Source of the DNA: Trifolium pratense
Taxonomy: Eukaryota > Streptophyta > Magnoliopsida > Fabales > Fabaceae
Length of the DNA stretch: 64,000 nt
NCBI RefSeq assembly: GCF_020283565.1
Contig: NC_060060.1
Span: forward strand, 23,188,001 to 23,252,000
Reading direction: 5' to 3'
The position numbers and the translations under genes are program-made. The notes below the pieces were generated by a model. That model had not been told where the DNA came from. It did not search any database and saw nothing but the letters and a program-made list of their open reading frames with translations. Of this stretch, positions 24,021 to 35,277 are shown piece by piece; position 1 is the first letter of the stretch; each line of letters begins with the position of its first letter.

Positions 24021-25228
24021 TAGAGCTGTAAAAAATGGACCGGGCTGATGGGTCGGGCCATTAGTTCAAGGGCTTGGGTAGATCGAGCCTAAAAAAATTT
24101 AGCCCAAATGGAATCGGGCCTTTTTGGCCCAAGCCCATGTGGCTCAAATGAAAATTGGGTTGGGTCGGGCTAGCCCATTGGGCTTCGGGCCGGCCCATTA
24201 ATGAAAAGTTTATATCATTTTTGTAAAAATAATATCAATTAAAACATAAAAAATTATCATCTAATCAAAAATTTATTATAAAAAATATTGTTAAATGTGT
24301 AAACATAATAAAAAGGGTCATATGTAACTAAAACTCTTTAAAAACTTAAGTTTATAATTTATTTAATTTTTTTTATAAGAACCAAACTTGAGTTTAATTG
24401 ATATTTAATGCCGATGTAAATTTTTTTTACACTTAATAAAATTGATAATTATGATAAACTAATACATAAAAGTCATGTAAAATAAGATCGAATAAATCAA
24501 AAAAAATAAAATAAAATGTGCCGGGTCAGACCCATTAGCCCACATGATCGTACGGACTGGGCCGGACTCATAAATGTGTAGCCCAGTAATATCTTGATCG
24601 GGCCAGACTAGCCCATATATATTGTCAGGTCCACTGGACGGGGCTGTGCCTAGGGATGGCAAAAAAACCCAAACCCGAGAGACCCACCCGAACCGAAACC
24701 CAAGTCAACGGGCGAAACCCGATTTGACTGGGTTTGGGTTTGGGTTCGGGTGACACCCGATAATACGGGTGTGGGTTTGGTATCAGTCAAACCCACACCC
24801 GAAACTCATACACCCACCCAAAATATTTTATGATTACCTAATTACCCCCATAGTCTCCCTCAATTTCCTTGGAAGACCTTAAATTTTAGTTGTAATTTAA
24901 TTTCTTGAAAGTCTATGTTGTAATTTCTTGAAAATCTATATTTGAATTTCCTTGGAAGACTTTAATTTTAGTTGTAATTTAATTCAAAGTCTATGTTGGA
25001 ATTTAATTTCTTAAATTTGCAAATTATTTTCAAATGTGCTGCGGGTTGGGTGGAAAAAACCTGAACCCAATGGGTGTGGGCGTGGGTGTTGTTTTGCCAC
25101 CCGAACAGCCTTTGAGTTTGGGTTTGAGTTTGGGTGATGATTTCGGGTGTGGGTTTGGTAAGTATCAAACCCGCACCCATGAGCGTCCATTGCCATCCCT
25201 AACTGTGCCAGCCCATTTAAAAACTCTA
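24021..25228. mobile_element. hAT-like non-autonomous element (host of a nested element)
   Basis: The left end TAGAGCTGTAAAAAATGG pairs with the right end (reverse complement TAGAGTTTTTAAATGG). Flanks CTTTTGAT (24013-24020) and CTTTTGTT (25229-25236) give an 8-bp duplication with one mismatch. Subterminal parts are rich in GGGCC/GGCCC words. It is interrupted by a second element at 24651-25201; without it the element would be about 650 bp. All reading frames here are shadows. Confidence 0.7.
24651..25201. mobile_element. Nested hAT-like MITE rich in GGGTTTGGGTTTG words
   Basis: Ends are TAGGGATGGCAA and its reverse complement TTGCCATCCCTA. Flanks GCTGTGCC (24643-24650) and ACTGTGCC (25202-25209) give an 8-bp duplication with one mismatch, so it inserted into the older hAT-like element. 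Subterminal arms carry repeated AACCC / GGGTT words. A relative lies at 26635. Confidence 0.7.
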
Positions 25229-25236
25229 CTTTTGTT

Positions 25237-26583
25237 TATAATGGACACGGGTGATAACCACCAATTAGCTGCAAAAGAAAACCTATCAATCAAATTCAAA
25301 GCCTATGAGATTAGATAGGGAGTAATGACATTTGGAATCATGATTAAAAGTTTGATATGATTATGAAAATTTAACTTTTAAGAATCTTGCACCGTCTCAA
25401 AATAGTATAGTGTTGCCAACAAATTTGAACTTGATCTCTTTGTTCATTTGTAGAGGTGTCCCAATGTCAAAACCTCTAGAAGCCAACTTAATCCTTTCGG
25501 TGACACTTTATATCTTTATTGTTATTTTTATTTTTTAATTGCAATTGCTACAGTATGGATAATGTTACATAAATTCATGCACTTGTAACCAAACATACAC
25601 CATCCTAAATTATAAGTCAATTTAAAAAATAATTTTGCTTCAAATTATAAATTACTTTACGATATCAATGAAGTGTTAATGTTATATTCTTTTAATATAT
25701 CTTTTATTATTTATTACTCTTATTTTAATTTTTTGATTTATTTTTCTCATACAATAATGAAGAATATACTATCAAAGTCTAGACCTATACGGATTGCAAG
25801 CTACCCGATTCTAGATAGATCAATTCTTTATTTTTTTTATGCTATCAAATAATAGAAAAATACTAAAAAGATATTTTTAAAAATACTGAAATAATATGAA
25901 AATAAAAACATCAAGTTACAAATTTATTTTTATATATAGAATAAAATGCATTAAGAGAAAGCACACTACCAATAATAATACATTTGAGATTTGATAATAC
26001 TAAGAGAAATGCATTTATAGAAAGCAATGTGCTTTATTAATGTGAGCATAACTTAGTTGATAGGTACATTACATTTCATATGTAGGATCAGAGTTTAAAC
26101 CCTGATATTTTTAATATTTCACCTTAAAAAATGACATTCTAGTCACTATAAAAAAATAAATAATAAAAGAATGCATTTTTTTTTCATCCATGGCTATGCA
26201 ATTCTCGTTGATAATATACTCGAATGCTTTTTTTTTTCAGATTCTTTTTAAGTAAATAAAATTAAATACAATCAAGTATATCTTGTTGCTCCACCATATT
26301 AATCTAAGTCTAATATATTAAAATCAATTACCACCAAATTTATTAATTTATCCTTAGGCTATTTTTGGATTGACATAATGAGATGAAATGGAAAGAGATT
26401 GAATAAAATAATGTTCGATTGTTTGAATTTGTAAAATAATAATGGAATAAAATGAAATATGATGGAATGGAATAACTACTCCAATATGTTCTATTCCACT
26501 CCACCTAATTCCGCTCCGCTCCATTTTGTTATATTTTATCAATCCAAACATAGCTTAAGAGATAAACATCTTTCATATACTAG
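25237..26583. other. Intergenic stretch
   Basis: No gene is seen. It holds the SINE copy at 26043-26125. At 26360-26550 a short inverted arrangement of words such as GGAATGGAATAAC and CTATTCCACTCC suggests a MITE, without clear boundaries. Confidence 0.4.
26043..26125 (+). repeat. tRNA-derived SINE copy (GAGCATAACTTAGTTGA)
   Basis: A second copy of the family at 23795, with GAGCATAACTTAGTTGATAG and a decayed B box, CAGAGTTTAAACCCTG. Confidence 0.5.
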
Positions 26584-26634
26584 CAATAGTTAATCCATTT
26601 GACAGTGTAAATTTTCATCCATCTTCCATTATAG

Positions 26635-27165
26635 TAGGGATGACAATGAGTACCCATGGGTGTGAGTTTGATACTATCCAAACTCACACCCATATATTCG
26701 GGTGTCACCCAAACTCAAACCCAAATGTTGTTAGAGTGGGAAAATGAAACTCACACCCGCACCCGTTGGGTTCGTTTTTTTTTACCCAAACCCGAAATCC
26801 GTAACAAAAACACGCATAATTGATTATCTGTTCAAACCCGACCCGGACTATATTTGATAAAATGCAAAATATAGCATAATTTGGTAATATAGTTTGTAAA
26901 TTTAAAAATAGTTTTTTTTACTAAACAATTCATCAAATGTTATCATCACTACAACATGCACAGTACATCATTTAAAAACTTAAAAGGGAGCAAAATACAT
27001 AGGAGTAAATAAATAATTTAATATATAAACGGATGGGTAAATATGTTTCGGGTGTGAGTTTGATACTACCCAAACTCACATCCATATATTCGGGTGCCAC
27101 TCGAACCCAAACTGGAGTTTCACCCGTTGACTTGAGTTTGAGTTCGGATGAGTCTATCGAATTTG
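26635..27165. mobile_element. hAT-like element related to 24651-25201, one end decayed
   Basis: It starts TAGGGATGACAATGAG and has the same GGGTGTGAGTTTGATACT and CAAACTCACACCC words in both arms as the nested element. The right terminus is not recognisable. It lies between two copies of a roughly 30-bp direct repeat (about 26584-26617 and 27279-27312). Confidence 0.5.
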
Positions 27166-27740
27166 AATTTTCCCACCTAAATTATAGTCTAAGTTGTTTT
27201 TTTGCAATGAAGTCTAAGTTTTATTTTAGTGGGGGCTTTGATCAAAATAAAATAAATTATAGTGGGGCCTTATTTACCAATAGTTACATCCATCTGACAG
27301 TGTAAATTTTCACAACGACAAATTAAAACATTTTTTTTGGACACACCAACATGAAATATGCAAAAAATAGCAAAAAAACAGCACAACAAATAAATGAACA
27401 TTTAAATTATTTTCATATCTATGTGGTGTTCAACTATTTTAGAAACTTTTGAGTCAGAGAAACTATTTTTGAAACTGAAAAAATTGAATTCTTTTCATAA
27501 AAAAGGTCAAGTGTAAACGCAAACATACTGTAGAAATAAACGTAAAATTAAAAGTACGATAAGACCGATATAAATCCCATCAAACAGTAAAAACCAAAGA
27601 AGAGTTCAACAAGAAAATTGAAGTTAGAAGATTTGACATAATCTACTTTTTTGACTTATGTTATTTATTTATTTACAAGCCGTGTTTGGCAACCGTAATG
27701 ATAATAAACCATGATCAAAATTTTAAACATTATCATCATA

Positions 27741-28272
27741 AGAGCATCTCCAACCGTGAACCTATTTTTGGGTTCCTTGTGGGACCTATTAAGCCACGTC
27801 AGCTTGAAGCAACTCAACTAATTTTTATCTCCAATGGTGCAACTCTGAAGAACCCATATTGGGTCCCACAATTTTACTTTATTTATTAATATTTTATTCA
27901 TATTAAATTTTATAATAATTAAAATAATAATTTTAATTATTTAAATTAAAATTGATATAAAATAAATAAAATTCAAATTGAAGAAGTGGCGCCAGCCACA
28001 TTAAGTTAAGGCGCCGGCCACAAAGCAAAATCATGGCGCCAGCCATGCATATTGTGGCGCCAGCCACACCTAAAAAAAAAAAGAAAAAAAAAAGAAACTA
28101 GCCGTTGGTAACGGCTACTTTTATTATTAAAATCAAAAAAAAAATTGAAGAACCATTGCTTGTTTATGGACCGATGGCCAGGTGGAGCTTCAAAGGAAAG
28201 AAAAAGTGGACCCCAAATCATACTCCAGCTGGCAAACTGAAGAAAGAACCAGCCGCTGGAGTTGGTCTAATA
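27741..28272. mobile_element. MITE-like element with four GGCGCC-GCC boxes
   Basis: The left edge GAGCATCTCCAACCG and the right edge CGCTGGAGTTGGTCTAA are imperfect inverted copies, a terminal style common in plant MITEs. Inside, GGCGCC followed by (A/G)GCCA occurs four times, at 27988, 28010, 28035 and 28056. The reading frames on both strands are shadows. Confidence 0.45.
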
Positions 28273-29282
28273 GTGAACATAGCTTTTCACTTTTCCACCA
28301 ATTAAATATTAATTAAAATTGTCTACAAATTTTAATTCAACCGATAAAAATACAATCAACGCTGGACTAAAATTCAAACATCAATTTATTCATCTGTGCA
28401 TTTGAATTTTCAACGATTATTGGTATTTCGTCTATTTAAAAAAATCAATTAAAATAACATATAGTTTCTAACTTAACTGATAAATGTCAATTAGAATCTA
28501 ATGAATAATGCTAGCAACACACTCTTTAACAAACACATTCCAACACACTTTTTTTTATTGGTTGAAATTCACATGAGTCCCATAAAAAATATGGACCCAT
28601 ATAACTTTTATGACACCCATATAAATTTTAACCAATAAAAAAGAATTATTATGCAGAATGATCCAATTTCAAGATCTTTCATTTGTGTTGGTATCACTTT
28701 TGTGATATTTACCATTATATCTATCTACAAATAAAAAGAAAAACATTCATAAGATCTAATTACACATTAACCTGAATTGTGTGTTGTGAATTTTAGTGAT
28801 ATTTATCACAGCTATAAATAAAAAATATATAATTTATTAGAGTCCTTAAAGTTTAACTCAATTGATAATGATAATTTTGGATAAGTCAAATGCATCTAGA
28901 ATCTTTTAAGTTTTATGTTTGTAACATTAATTCATTTCGGAATATTTTATAAGAACAAAAATGCTCTTTTTAGGTTTATTGTACATTTAAATATACAATG
29001 AACTTTAAAAATACATTTTTACTTATAAAGAAGTAGTATATCCTTTAAGTTAGGTAATGATTAAGTTTTTTACTTTTTCAGATAACAAATTGTACCGTGA
29101 TTATCAACATTGTATCGTGATTATTAACATTGACTTTCACCATATAAATATTTTAATAAAAAAGACACACATTAACTAGAATGATAACAATGTAAAAAAA
29201 TGTGAAAATGGACTTTTAGATGCATTTGAAGTTTTGGATAATATTTCACTTACAAGTAGTTTAAAAAACTTCTCAAAGAAAC
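28273..29282. other. Intergenic stretch
   Basis: At about 28540-28650 the words TTTTTTATTGGTTGAAATT and AATTTTAACCAATAAAAAAG form an imperfect inverted pair, perhaps a small MITE. No gene is supported. Confidence 0.4.
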
Positions 29283-29285
29283 TAA

Positions 29286-29674
29286 GGGTCTGTTTGGTAA
29301 AAATAAGCTATAAGCTAGCTGATAGCTGATAGCTGAAAAGCTAGCTTATAGCTAATAGCTAAAAAGCTAGCTTATTGAAATTAAAGTGTTTGGTAAAATT
29401 AGCTTTTAAAGTGGTTATTAAATATAAAATTACATAATTGATAGTGGGTAGTTTATTTTTTAGAGTGGGTAGTTATTAAATTAAAGGGTAAAAATGGAAT
29501 AAAGTGTAAAAAGCTATAAGCTATAAGCTCAAATGCTACTTGAAATAGCATCTGAAAAAAAGCTATAAGCTAGTACAAAAAGCTTGTTACCAAACACCTC
29601 TAATTTTTTGAAACAAGCTTATAAACTCATATAATAAACTATAAACTAGCTTATTTGTGTTACCAAACAGAGCC
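29286..29674. mobile_element. Tourist-like (PIF/Harbinger) MITE with TAA target duplication
   Basis: The left end GGGTCTGTTTGGTAA pairs with the right end (reverse complement GGCTCTGTTTGGTAA). Both sides are flanked by TAA (29283-29285 and 29675-29677), the 3-bp duplication of PIF/Harbinger. The interior is dominated by AAGCTATAAGCT repeats. Younger relative of 22310-22726. It ends about 400 bp before the presumed start of SKIP11 transcription. Confidence 0.7.
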
Positions 29675-29834
29675 TAACTAAAAAAAACTTTCTTAAAAAG
29701 AAACATTAAAAAAAAAAACAAAAGAGATTAAATTCATTAATCCATCAAAATGGACTAGTCAACACACACACACACACAAATACGAAGAGAGAGATTTAAC
29801 GGTTCCCTTTACAATCCCACCCAATCAAACCCCA

Positions 29835-30574
29835 CCACGTCATCACCAACGCGTCGCATATGATTCCACGAGAAATTGACTAGCCGATAAATTGGAATAA
29901 AAAAAAAAAATCCAACGGCGGAGTATAAAAAACGGAACCGATTCTCTTTTTCTCTTAACACAATCTCTTTCTATCTCCGTCCAAAACGTGTCATTACCGG
30001 TTAAACCGGTAAACCGGTCACAAAACGGCGATCAAAAAAGTGGACCCCACTATATAACTTCTACCACCGCATCCATTACCACCGTCCACCGCCTCCACTT
30101 ACCTTCCTTCAAAAAATTTAGCATTTCCAAAATATTTATAACATAAAGTTTTTTTTTTTTAATTAAAAAAATAAAATAAAAAACTTAGGAAAAAAAAATG
30201 ATTATTATTTAATTATATATTAAGATATGATTTAAGAGAGATAAAGGGCTTGAAGAGGTTCCTCTTCTCTTCTCTCTTCTTAGATTTTGCTTCAAATTCA
30301 GAATAACCAAAAACTTTCTTCTCATTTTCAGAGATTTTCATAGAGATTTAGATTTCGACACTGTAGAGAAAGAGAGAGAGAAAAATTGATTTTTTTTTTT
30401 TTTTGTGAGTAACATGCAATAGATATTATTTATTGTTGTTAATATATATTATATATAAAATGAGAGAGAGAAAAAAGAGTTGAAGATTGTTGTTGTTCAA
30501 TTTTGGAATGGTTCATCAATTACCCTTTTTCTGATTTTGATTTCTTTGCTTCGTTTTGGTTCCTTTTCAACACT
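29835..30574 (+). promoter_or_regulatory. Promoter and leader of the F-box/kelch gene
   Basis: An ABRE/G-box-like CCACGTCA lies at 29835-29842, a repeated ACCGGT palindrome at about 29996-30018 and a TATA-like TATATAA at 30051-30057. The sequence then becomes pyrimidine-rich and GA-rich (30255-30385), as in plant leaders. A donor GTAAGT at 30575 opens a 5'UTR intron that ends with CAG at 31103. Start of transcription is inferred, not shown. Confidence 0.45.
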
Positions 30575-30595
30575 GTAAGTCTCTGTTCTACCATT

Positions 30596-30627
<32 letters not shown>

Positions 30628-31124
30628 TGAATGACTTGATTGGGGTTGTTATGTGATATAAGATTAATGGGGATCTTGATTGATGTTATTTTTATGAATC
30701 ATGGTGTGTGAAGAATAATGGGTTTTGTTCAAAATTTGATTTTTTTAATTTAATTTCTGCATTGGATTGATGGATTCATTTCTGCATGAATTTGTTCAAT
30801 TGGTGTTTCTTGTTGTTATTCTGAATTGGATCTATCTATTTGTTATTCTGAAAATACGTTTTTTTTTATTTTCGTCCAATCATAGATTCCATCTTTGTTT
30901 ATCATGACAAAAAAATGTGATTTTTGTGGATTTTATATTTGGTTGAATTGAATGGATTACGATCTGAAATTGTTTGTGTTTCTGTGTATTGATTATATCG
31001 ACCATGTTTTGATTCTTTTGATGTGTATTGTTGAAATTTTTTGTGAAGGAGAATGAAAAAAATGGGATTTATGAATTGGGTTTTATCAATTTTGTTTGAA
31101 CAGGTTCCTTGATTTTGTAAAGAC

Positions 31125-32534
31125 ATGTTGGAGAATCGTTCCTGTGTTGTTCCGAGGTCGTTTTGTAGCACTTGTGAAACAGAGAACGATTGGTCTTACA
31201 TGAAGTACATGCTGGATTTAGACATAAAAAATGGCAAAAGACCAATGGAAATTGATGCTGCTGAGGATGAACATCATCCTAGGAAGTGTACTAAGATGTT
31301 GGAATCTTGTCACATAGTTGAAACGGTTCGTATCTCCTTTCAACAGCCTAAGGATTCTGATGTTTCTCAAATGAATCAGAAAACCATTGAGCCATTGAAT
31401 GATGGTGATTCAATGGATTCATCAGATTCTGGTATTCAGCAATCTGATGAAGAACAGCATGCTGGAGATTCGTCGGATTCTGGTTCTCTTTTGCCGCGGA
31501 TGAACCGAGACAGCTCAATTGCTTGTCTTAGCCGCTGTTCAAGGTCTGATTATGGTTCGCTGGCTTCGTTGAACAGTAGTTTTCGTAACATAATCAGAAG
31601 TGGCGAGCTCTATAGATGGAGGAGAATAAATGGTATCAAGGAACATTGGGTTTATTTCTCATGTGCGCTTCTTGAATGGGAAGCGTATGATCCTATTCGT
31701 CAAAGGTGGATGCATTTGCCGAGGATGGCTTCAAATGAATGCTTCATGTGTTCTGATAAAGAATCTTTAGCTGTAGGAACCGAACTTCTCGTGTTCGGGC
31801 GGGAGCTTAGGTCTCATGTGATTTATAGATACAGTCTTTTGACTAACTCGTGGTCCTCGGGAATGAGAATGAATGCTCCAAGATGTTTATTTGGCTCCGC
31901 AAGCCTCGGAGAGATTGCAATATTAGCAGGTGGTTGTGATTCGGAGGGACGTATACTCGACTCAGCTGAACTATACAACTCCGAGACACAAACATTTGAA
32001 CTACTCCCGGCAATGAAAAAACCACGGAAGATGTGTTCTGGTGTATTCATGGATGGAAAATTTTATGTTGTAGGTGGAATCGGAGGACGCGATTCAAAGC
32101 TTCTTACATGCGGTGAGGAGTACAATTTACAAACTAGAACATGGACCGAGATTCCTAACATGTCCCCCGGACGAAGTACTAGGGGTTCTGAGATGCCTGC
32201 TGCAACCGAAGCGCCGCCTCTCATTGCTGTTGTAAATAATGAATTGTATGCTGCTGATTACGCTGACATGGAAGTAAAGAAGTACGACAAGGAAAGAAAA
32301 TTGTGGATTACCATTGGTAGACTTCCGGAAAGAGCAATGTCGATGAATGGTTGGGGGCTTGCATTTAGGGCATGTGGAAATATGCTTATTGTCATCGGTG
32401 GACCTAGGACTCACGGTGAAGGTTACATTGAACTCAATTCTTGGGTCCCTAGCGAAGGTCCTCCACAATGGCGTCTACTTGATCGAAAACGATCCGGTAA
32501 CTTTGTCTATAATTGTGCTGTGATGGGTTGCTGA
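31125..32534 (+). CDS. SKIP11: F-box/kelch-repeat protein, SKIP11-like
   Basis: A 469-residue protein of a plant F-box/kelch family that acts as a substrate adaptor in SCF ubiquitin ligases, binding SKP1/ASK proteins through the F-box and a target through the kelch propeller. Residues 90-125 are Ser/Asp-rich and probably disordered. A diverged F-box lies at about 128-170 (SRCSRSDYGSLASLNSSFR). Kelch repeats follow from about 215 to 440, marked by Gly-Gly pairs: ILAGG at 266-270, VVGGIGG at 315-321, IVIGG at 422-426. The coding part is a single exon, beginning 21 bp after the acceptor of a 529-bp 5'UTR intron (30575-31103), which itself holds a T30 run (30597-30626). Length and architecture agree with Arabidopsis SKIP11 and its paralogues; which paralogue it matches best is not settled. 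The 3'UTR probably extends to about 33.0 kb. Confidence 0.92.
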   Translation: MLENRSCVVPRSFCSTCETENDWSYMKYMLDLDIKNGKRPMEIDAAEDEHHPRKCTKMLESCHIVETVRISFQQPKDSDVSQMNQKTIEPLNDGDSMDSSDSGIQQSDEEQHAGDSSDSGSLLPRMNRDSSIACLSRCSRSDYGSLASLNSSFRNIIRSGELYRWRRINGIKEHWVYFSCALLEWEAYDPIRQRWMHLPRMASNECFMCSDKESLAVGTELLVFGRELRSHVIYRYSLLTNSWSSGMRMNAPRCLFGSASLGEIAILAGGCDSEGRILDSAELYNSETQTFELLPAMKKPRKMCSGVFMDGKFYVVGGIGGRDSKLLTCGEEYNLQTRTWTEIPNMSPGRSTRGSEMPAATEAPPLIAVVNNELYAADYADMEVKKYDKERKLWITIGRLPERAMSMNGWGLAFRACGNMLIVIGGPRTHGEGYIELNSWVPSEGPPQWRLLDRKRSGNFVYNCAVMGC

Positions 32535-34381
32535 AGCATTCAACAGTTCAAAAATTACACATTTTGAAGCAACTTTGATTCATCGTATGTCCATCGACAC
32601 AACATTCTTGCTAATTGGTACTTTCCCCTTTCTATGATATTTTCGTTTCGAATGCAGGGGATGAGATTAAGACATTAATCAAGATTAGGAAGGAGCACTT
32701 CAGTCTTTTAATTATATGTCCAAAATTTAATTCACTTTTTTTTTTTGTTCCATTGAAAAATTTGTATCATCACCCCATTTTCATTGACAAGATTTTTCAA
32801 AGCTTGGTATCATGTAGCAAAGGAAATAGGTTAAATAATTCAAGTTCCAACACAGATTTAGGTTACTTGTGTTTGTTTGTTTAAGCTTCTCTTGAAGGAA
32901 TGAAATAATTTTCTGGATTATTATTATGTATTGATTCAATTTTCCATTGGAATTCATGGATTTTGTATCTTCAACTCTCTTCGTTGAACATTTGGAATTT
33001 GACTGTTCCATTTATTCATTTATTACTTGCAACAAATACAACATGTGTTATCATAAATGATATTTTTCTATCTTCATTTTTTTAACAATAATTTTATTTC
33101 ATTATATACAAATTGCATGGACACTATAGGGCAATAGTCTTTATTTTATTAGGCATTGATGGAAAATTACATGGACACTATAGTTGCAGCTGAAAAAAAT
33201 TGAAATTGAAACATGGTAACATCCAATCTGTCATAATCTTATTAAATACTATAATTCTTAGGTGAACGTTCCTGTACACATCTTATTTGAATATATATAT
33301 TAGTACACTGCTAAGGTGAACAATTCTAATTGGTCCACAAATAGTGTTTAATATAGAAGAATTAATAAACACTCTTTGTGAATCTATTAAAATTGTACAC
33401 ATCATTGATGTACTGCACCATACGAGTACATGTTTAAATAAGATATATACTGAAGAATAAATTAATTGAGTGAAATATGTTTAATTGTAAAAGTATAATT
33501 GTTAAATGTGAATGGTGGTTAAATATTTTGTAAAAAAAAATATATTTTGTCACACATTTTGAGATAATGTTATATAGTACAGTACTTGCTTATATGATGT
33601 TGCACATTGTGTGTCCTATGTTTTGTGATGATGTTGGTTGTGTTGATTGGCTTCTGCTCAGGAAGTACTTAGATGTACAGAGCCAGGTTCTGCAAATTTG
33701 TTAAAAGTTTTGGTTTGACATTTAGTTTTGTGTGCGCTTAATTTTTTTTTTATTTATTCATAAAAAAGATTTTATTTATGGACATGTGAAATAAAATTGG
33801 GTGTCACTCCATATTTAGAAGTTAGTCCTCAAGTCTCATGTATAAATAACTTTTCACTTAGTTCATTCAATTATGGATGTATCAGTTCTGCGGATTCTGT
33901 TCATAGAGAGCACCATTCCTCACTCACAAGCACTTTCTCATCCCCAGGTTGAATCTAACGAGTGCATTCAGTTTAGTAATTGAATGAATTTTAAAAGTGA
34001 AGTCTCTTGTATATGACACTAAAATCTTTAAAATAAATGTTTTTGGGCCGCAGATCAACTCCTTATTAAAAATAGATGTTTGTCGACTCGAAGATTAGTC
34101 CTAAAGTTGCTCCAAAATGTGCAAGTCTAAAAATATATTAGGGTGCTTACTGAGATTAAAGACCTTAATTATGTTAGATTAGTAGAAAAATTCTACCCTG
34201 CCTCAAAATTTTCCACTTATATATGTTTGCTGATTTCCTTTAATTTTTGTTATTAGAAGACAAGTAGTAAGTGGCTATTCATTTGTTCCTCTTAACCCAT
34301 GGTGTTAGACGTAAAAACAAAACATAGTTCTAAAGATTTTAGTGGCGAAATTCACATTTTCTGATGTGATATTTTGGTTTT
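32535..34381. other. 3'UTR of the F-box gene and intergenic stretch
   Basis: The first 400-500 bp are probably 3'UTR. From 33.25 to 33.45 kb, words such as GTACAC ... CTTATTTGAATATATA and ACATGTTTAAATAAGATATA form a loose inverted arrangement, perhaps a MITE. No further gene is visible. Confidence 0.4.
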
Positions 34382-34480
34382 CACCATAAGTTTAATCTGG
34401 TTCGGATGTCAGTTCTGGCATCAAGTGGTTTTAGCCTCCTCTCGATCGCAGTTGCGAGGATCGAACCGTAGTCCTCTGAT
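34382..34480 (-). repeat. SINE-like dispersed repeat, family R copy 3
   Basis: It shares TTTAATCTGGTTCGGATGT, ATCAAGTGGTTTTAGCC and GATCGCAGTTGCG with the other family members; short copy. Confidence 0.5.
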
Positions 34481-34571
34481 GTGATATTATTAGTTAAAAA
34501 TGAAAATATAGGTGTTCATTTTTTTATTATTAAAGTTTAGTTCAACACTTTTTTTTAACAATAAAGTTTAG

Positions 34572-34940
34572 GGCCAATTCTTCCATGGTGCACAAGTTGC
34601 CCAAATTATTATAACGAATACAAATTTTAAAAAATCGACCGTTGGATTGAAGGTTTATATCGTATAGATCATTTATAATTTTTTTAAAAAAAATTAAAAA
34701 AAATTTGATATGTTATTTAGATCTATCAAAATTAACGGTTTATGAGTTTTTATTGTATACCATTAATCTTGATTGGTCTCAATAACATATCAAATGATTT
34801 ATGATTCTTTTAAGAAAATTATGGATGATCTAAATAATATAAATTTTCATTTCAACGGTCGATTTTATAAAATTCGTAGTCGTTATAATAATATGGGCAA
34901 CTTGTGCACTATAAAAGACTTGGTGAAATCTTCCATGTTA
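34572..34940. repeat. Long inverted repeat (MITE-like)
   Basis: The left arm contains CAATTCTTCCATGGTGCAC, AAGTTGCCCAAATTATTATA and AATCGACCGTTGGATTGAAG. The right arm contains TATAATAATATGGGCAACTT, CAACGGTCGATTTTATAAAA and GGTGAAATCTTCC, the same words reversed. Arms exceed 150 bp around an AT-rich centre. The reading frame at 34773-34958 runs through the right arm and is not a gene. Confidence 0.6.
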
Positions 34941-35089
34941 GCCAAAGCGAAAGTGTAGTTCTATACCAGTAATCCAACCATAACGTGTGATAAAGTATAA
35001 TTTTTGCGTGTCTTCAAACAAAACAAAAAAGTATAATTTTTGTGTTGATTTGGCAAATTAATGATTTTAATTTTAAATATAGATAAATT

Positions 35090-35277
35090 TTCGAAAATTT
35101 CTCATCGCACCCACCCACTTTCTCCCCCACTCCCCAAACAATTCGGAAAACGTTTTCCAAATTTTTTATAGTGTAAATTTTACACTAAAAAACAGTTCGG
35201 AACTTATTTTCCGAATTTTTTTAGGTGCGCTAGGGAGTGGGGGAGAAATGTTGAGGTGCGTTGAGAAATTTTCTAAA
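35090..35277. repeat. Fold-back element of about 190 bp
   Basis: GAAAATTTCTCATCGCACCC ... CCCCCACTCCCC at the left is mirrored by AGTGGGGGAGAAATG ... GGTGCGTTGAGAAATTTTC at the right. The centre has TTCGGAAAACGTTTTCC and TTCGGAACTTATTTTCCGAA. A diverged left arm recurs at 49198-49310. Confidence 0.6.

Noticed and set aside
25034..25318. 94-codon plus-strand frame rich in Gly/Leu (MCCGLGGKNLNPMG start)
   Set aside because: It lies in the subterminal GGGTTTG repeats of a hAT-like element and crosses the element edges, so it is a repeat product.
27988..28070. Short GGCGCC repeats as a CRISPR-like array
   Set aside because: Plant nuclear DNA, repeat core of only about 11 bp and spacers of 10-14 bp; it is an array inside a MITE-like element.
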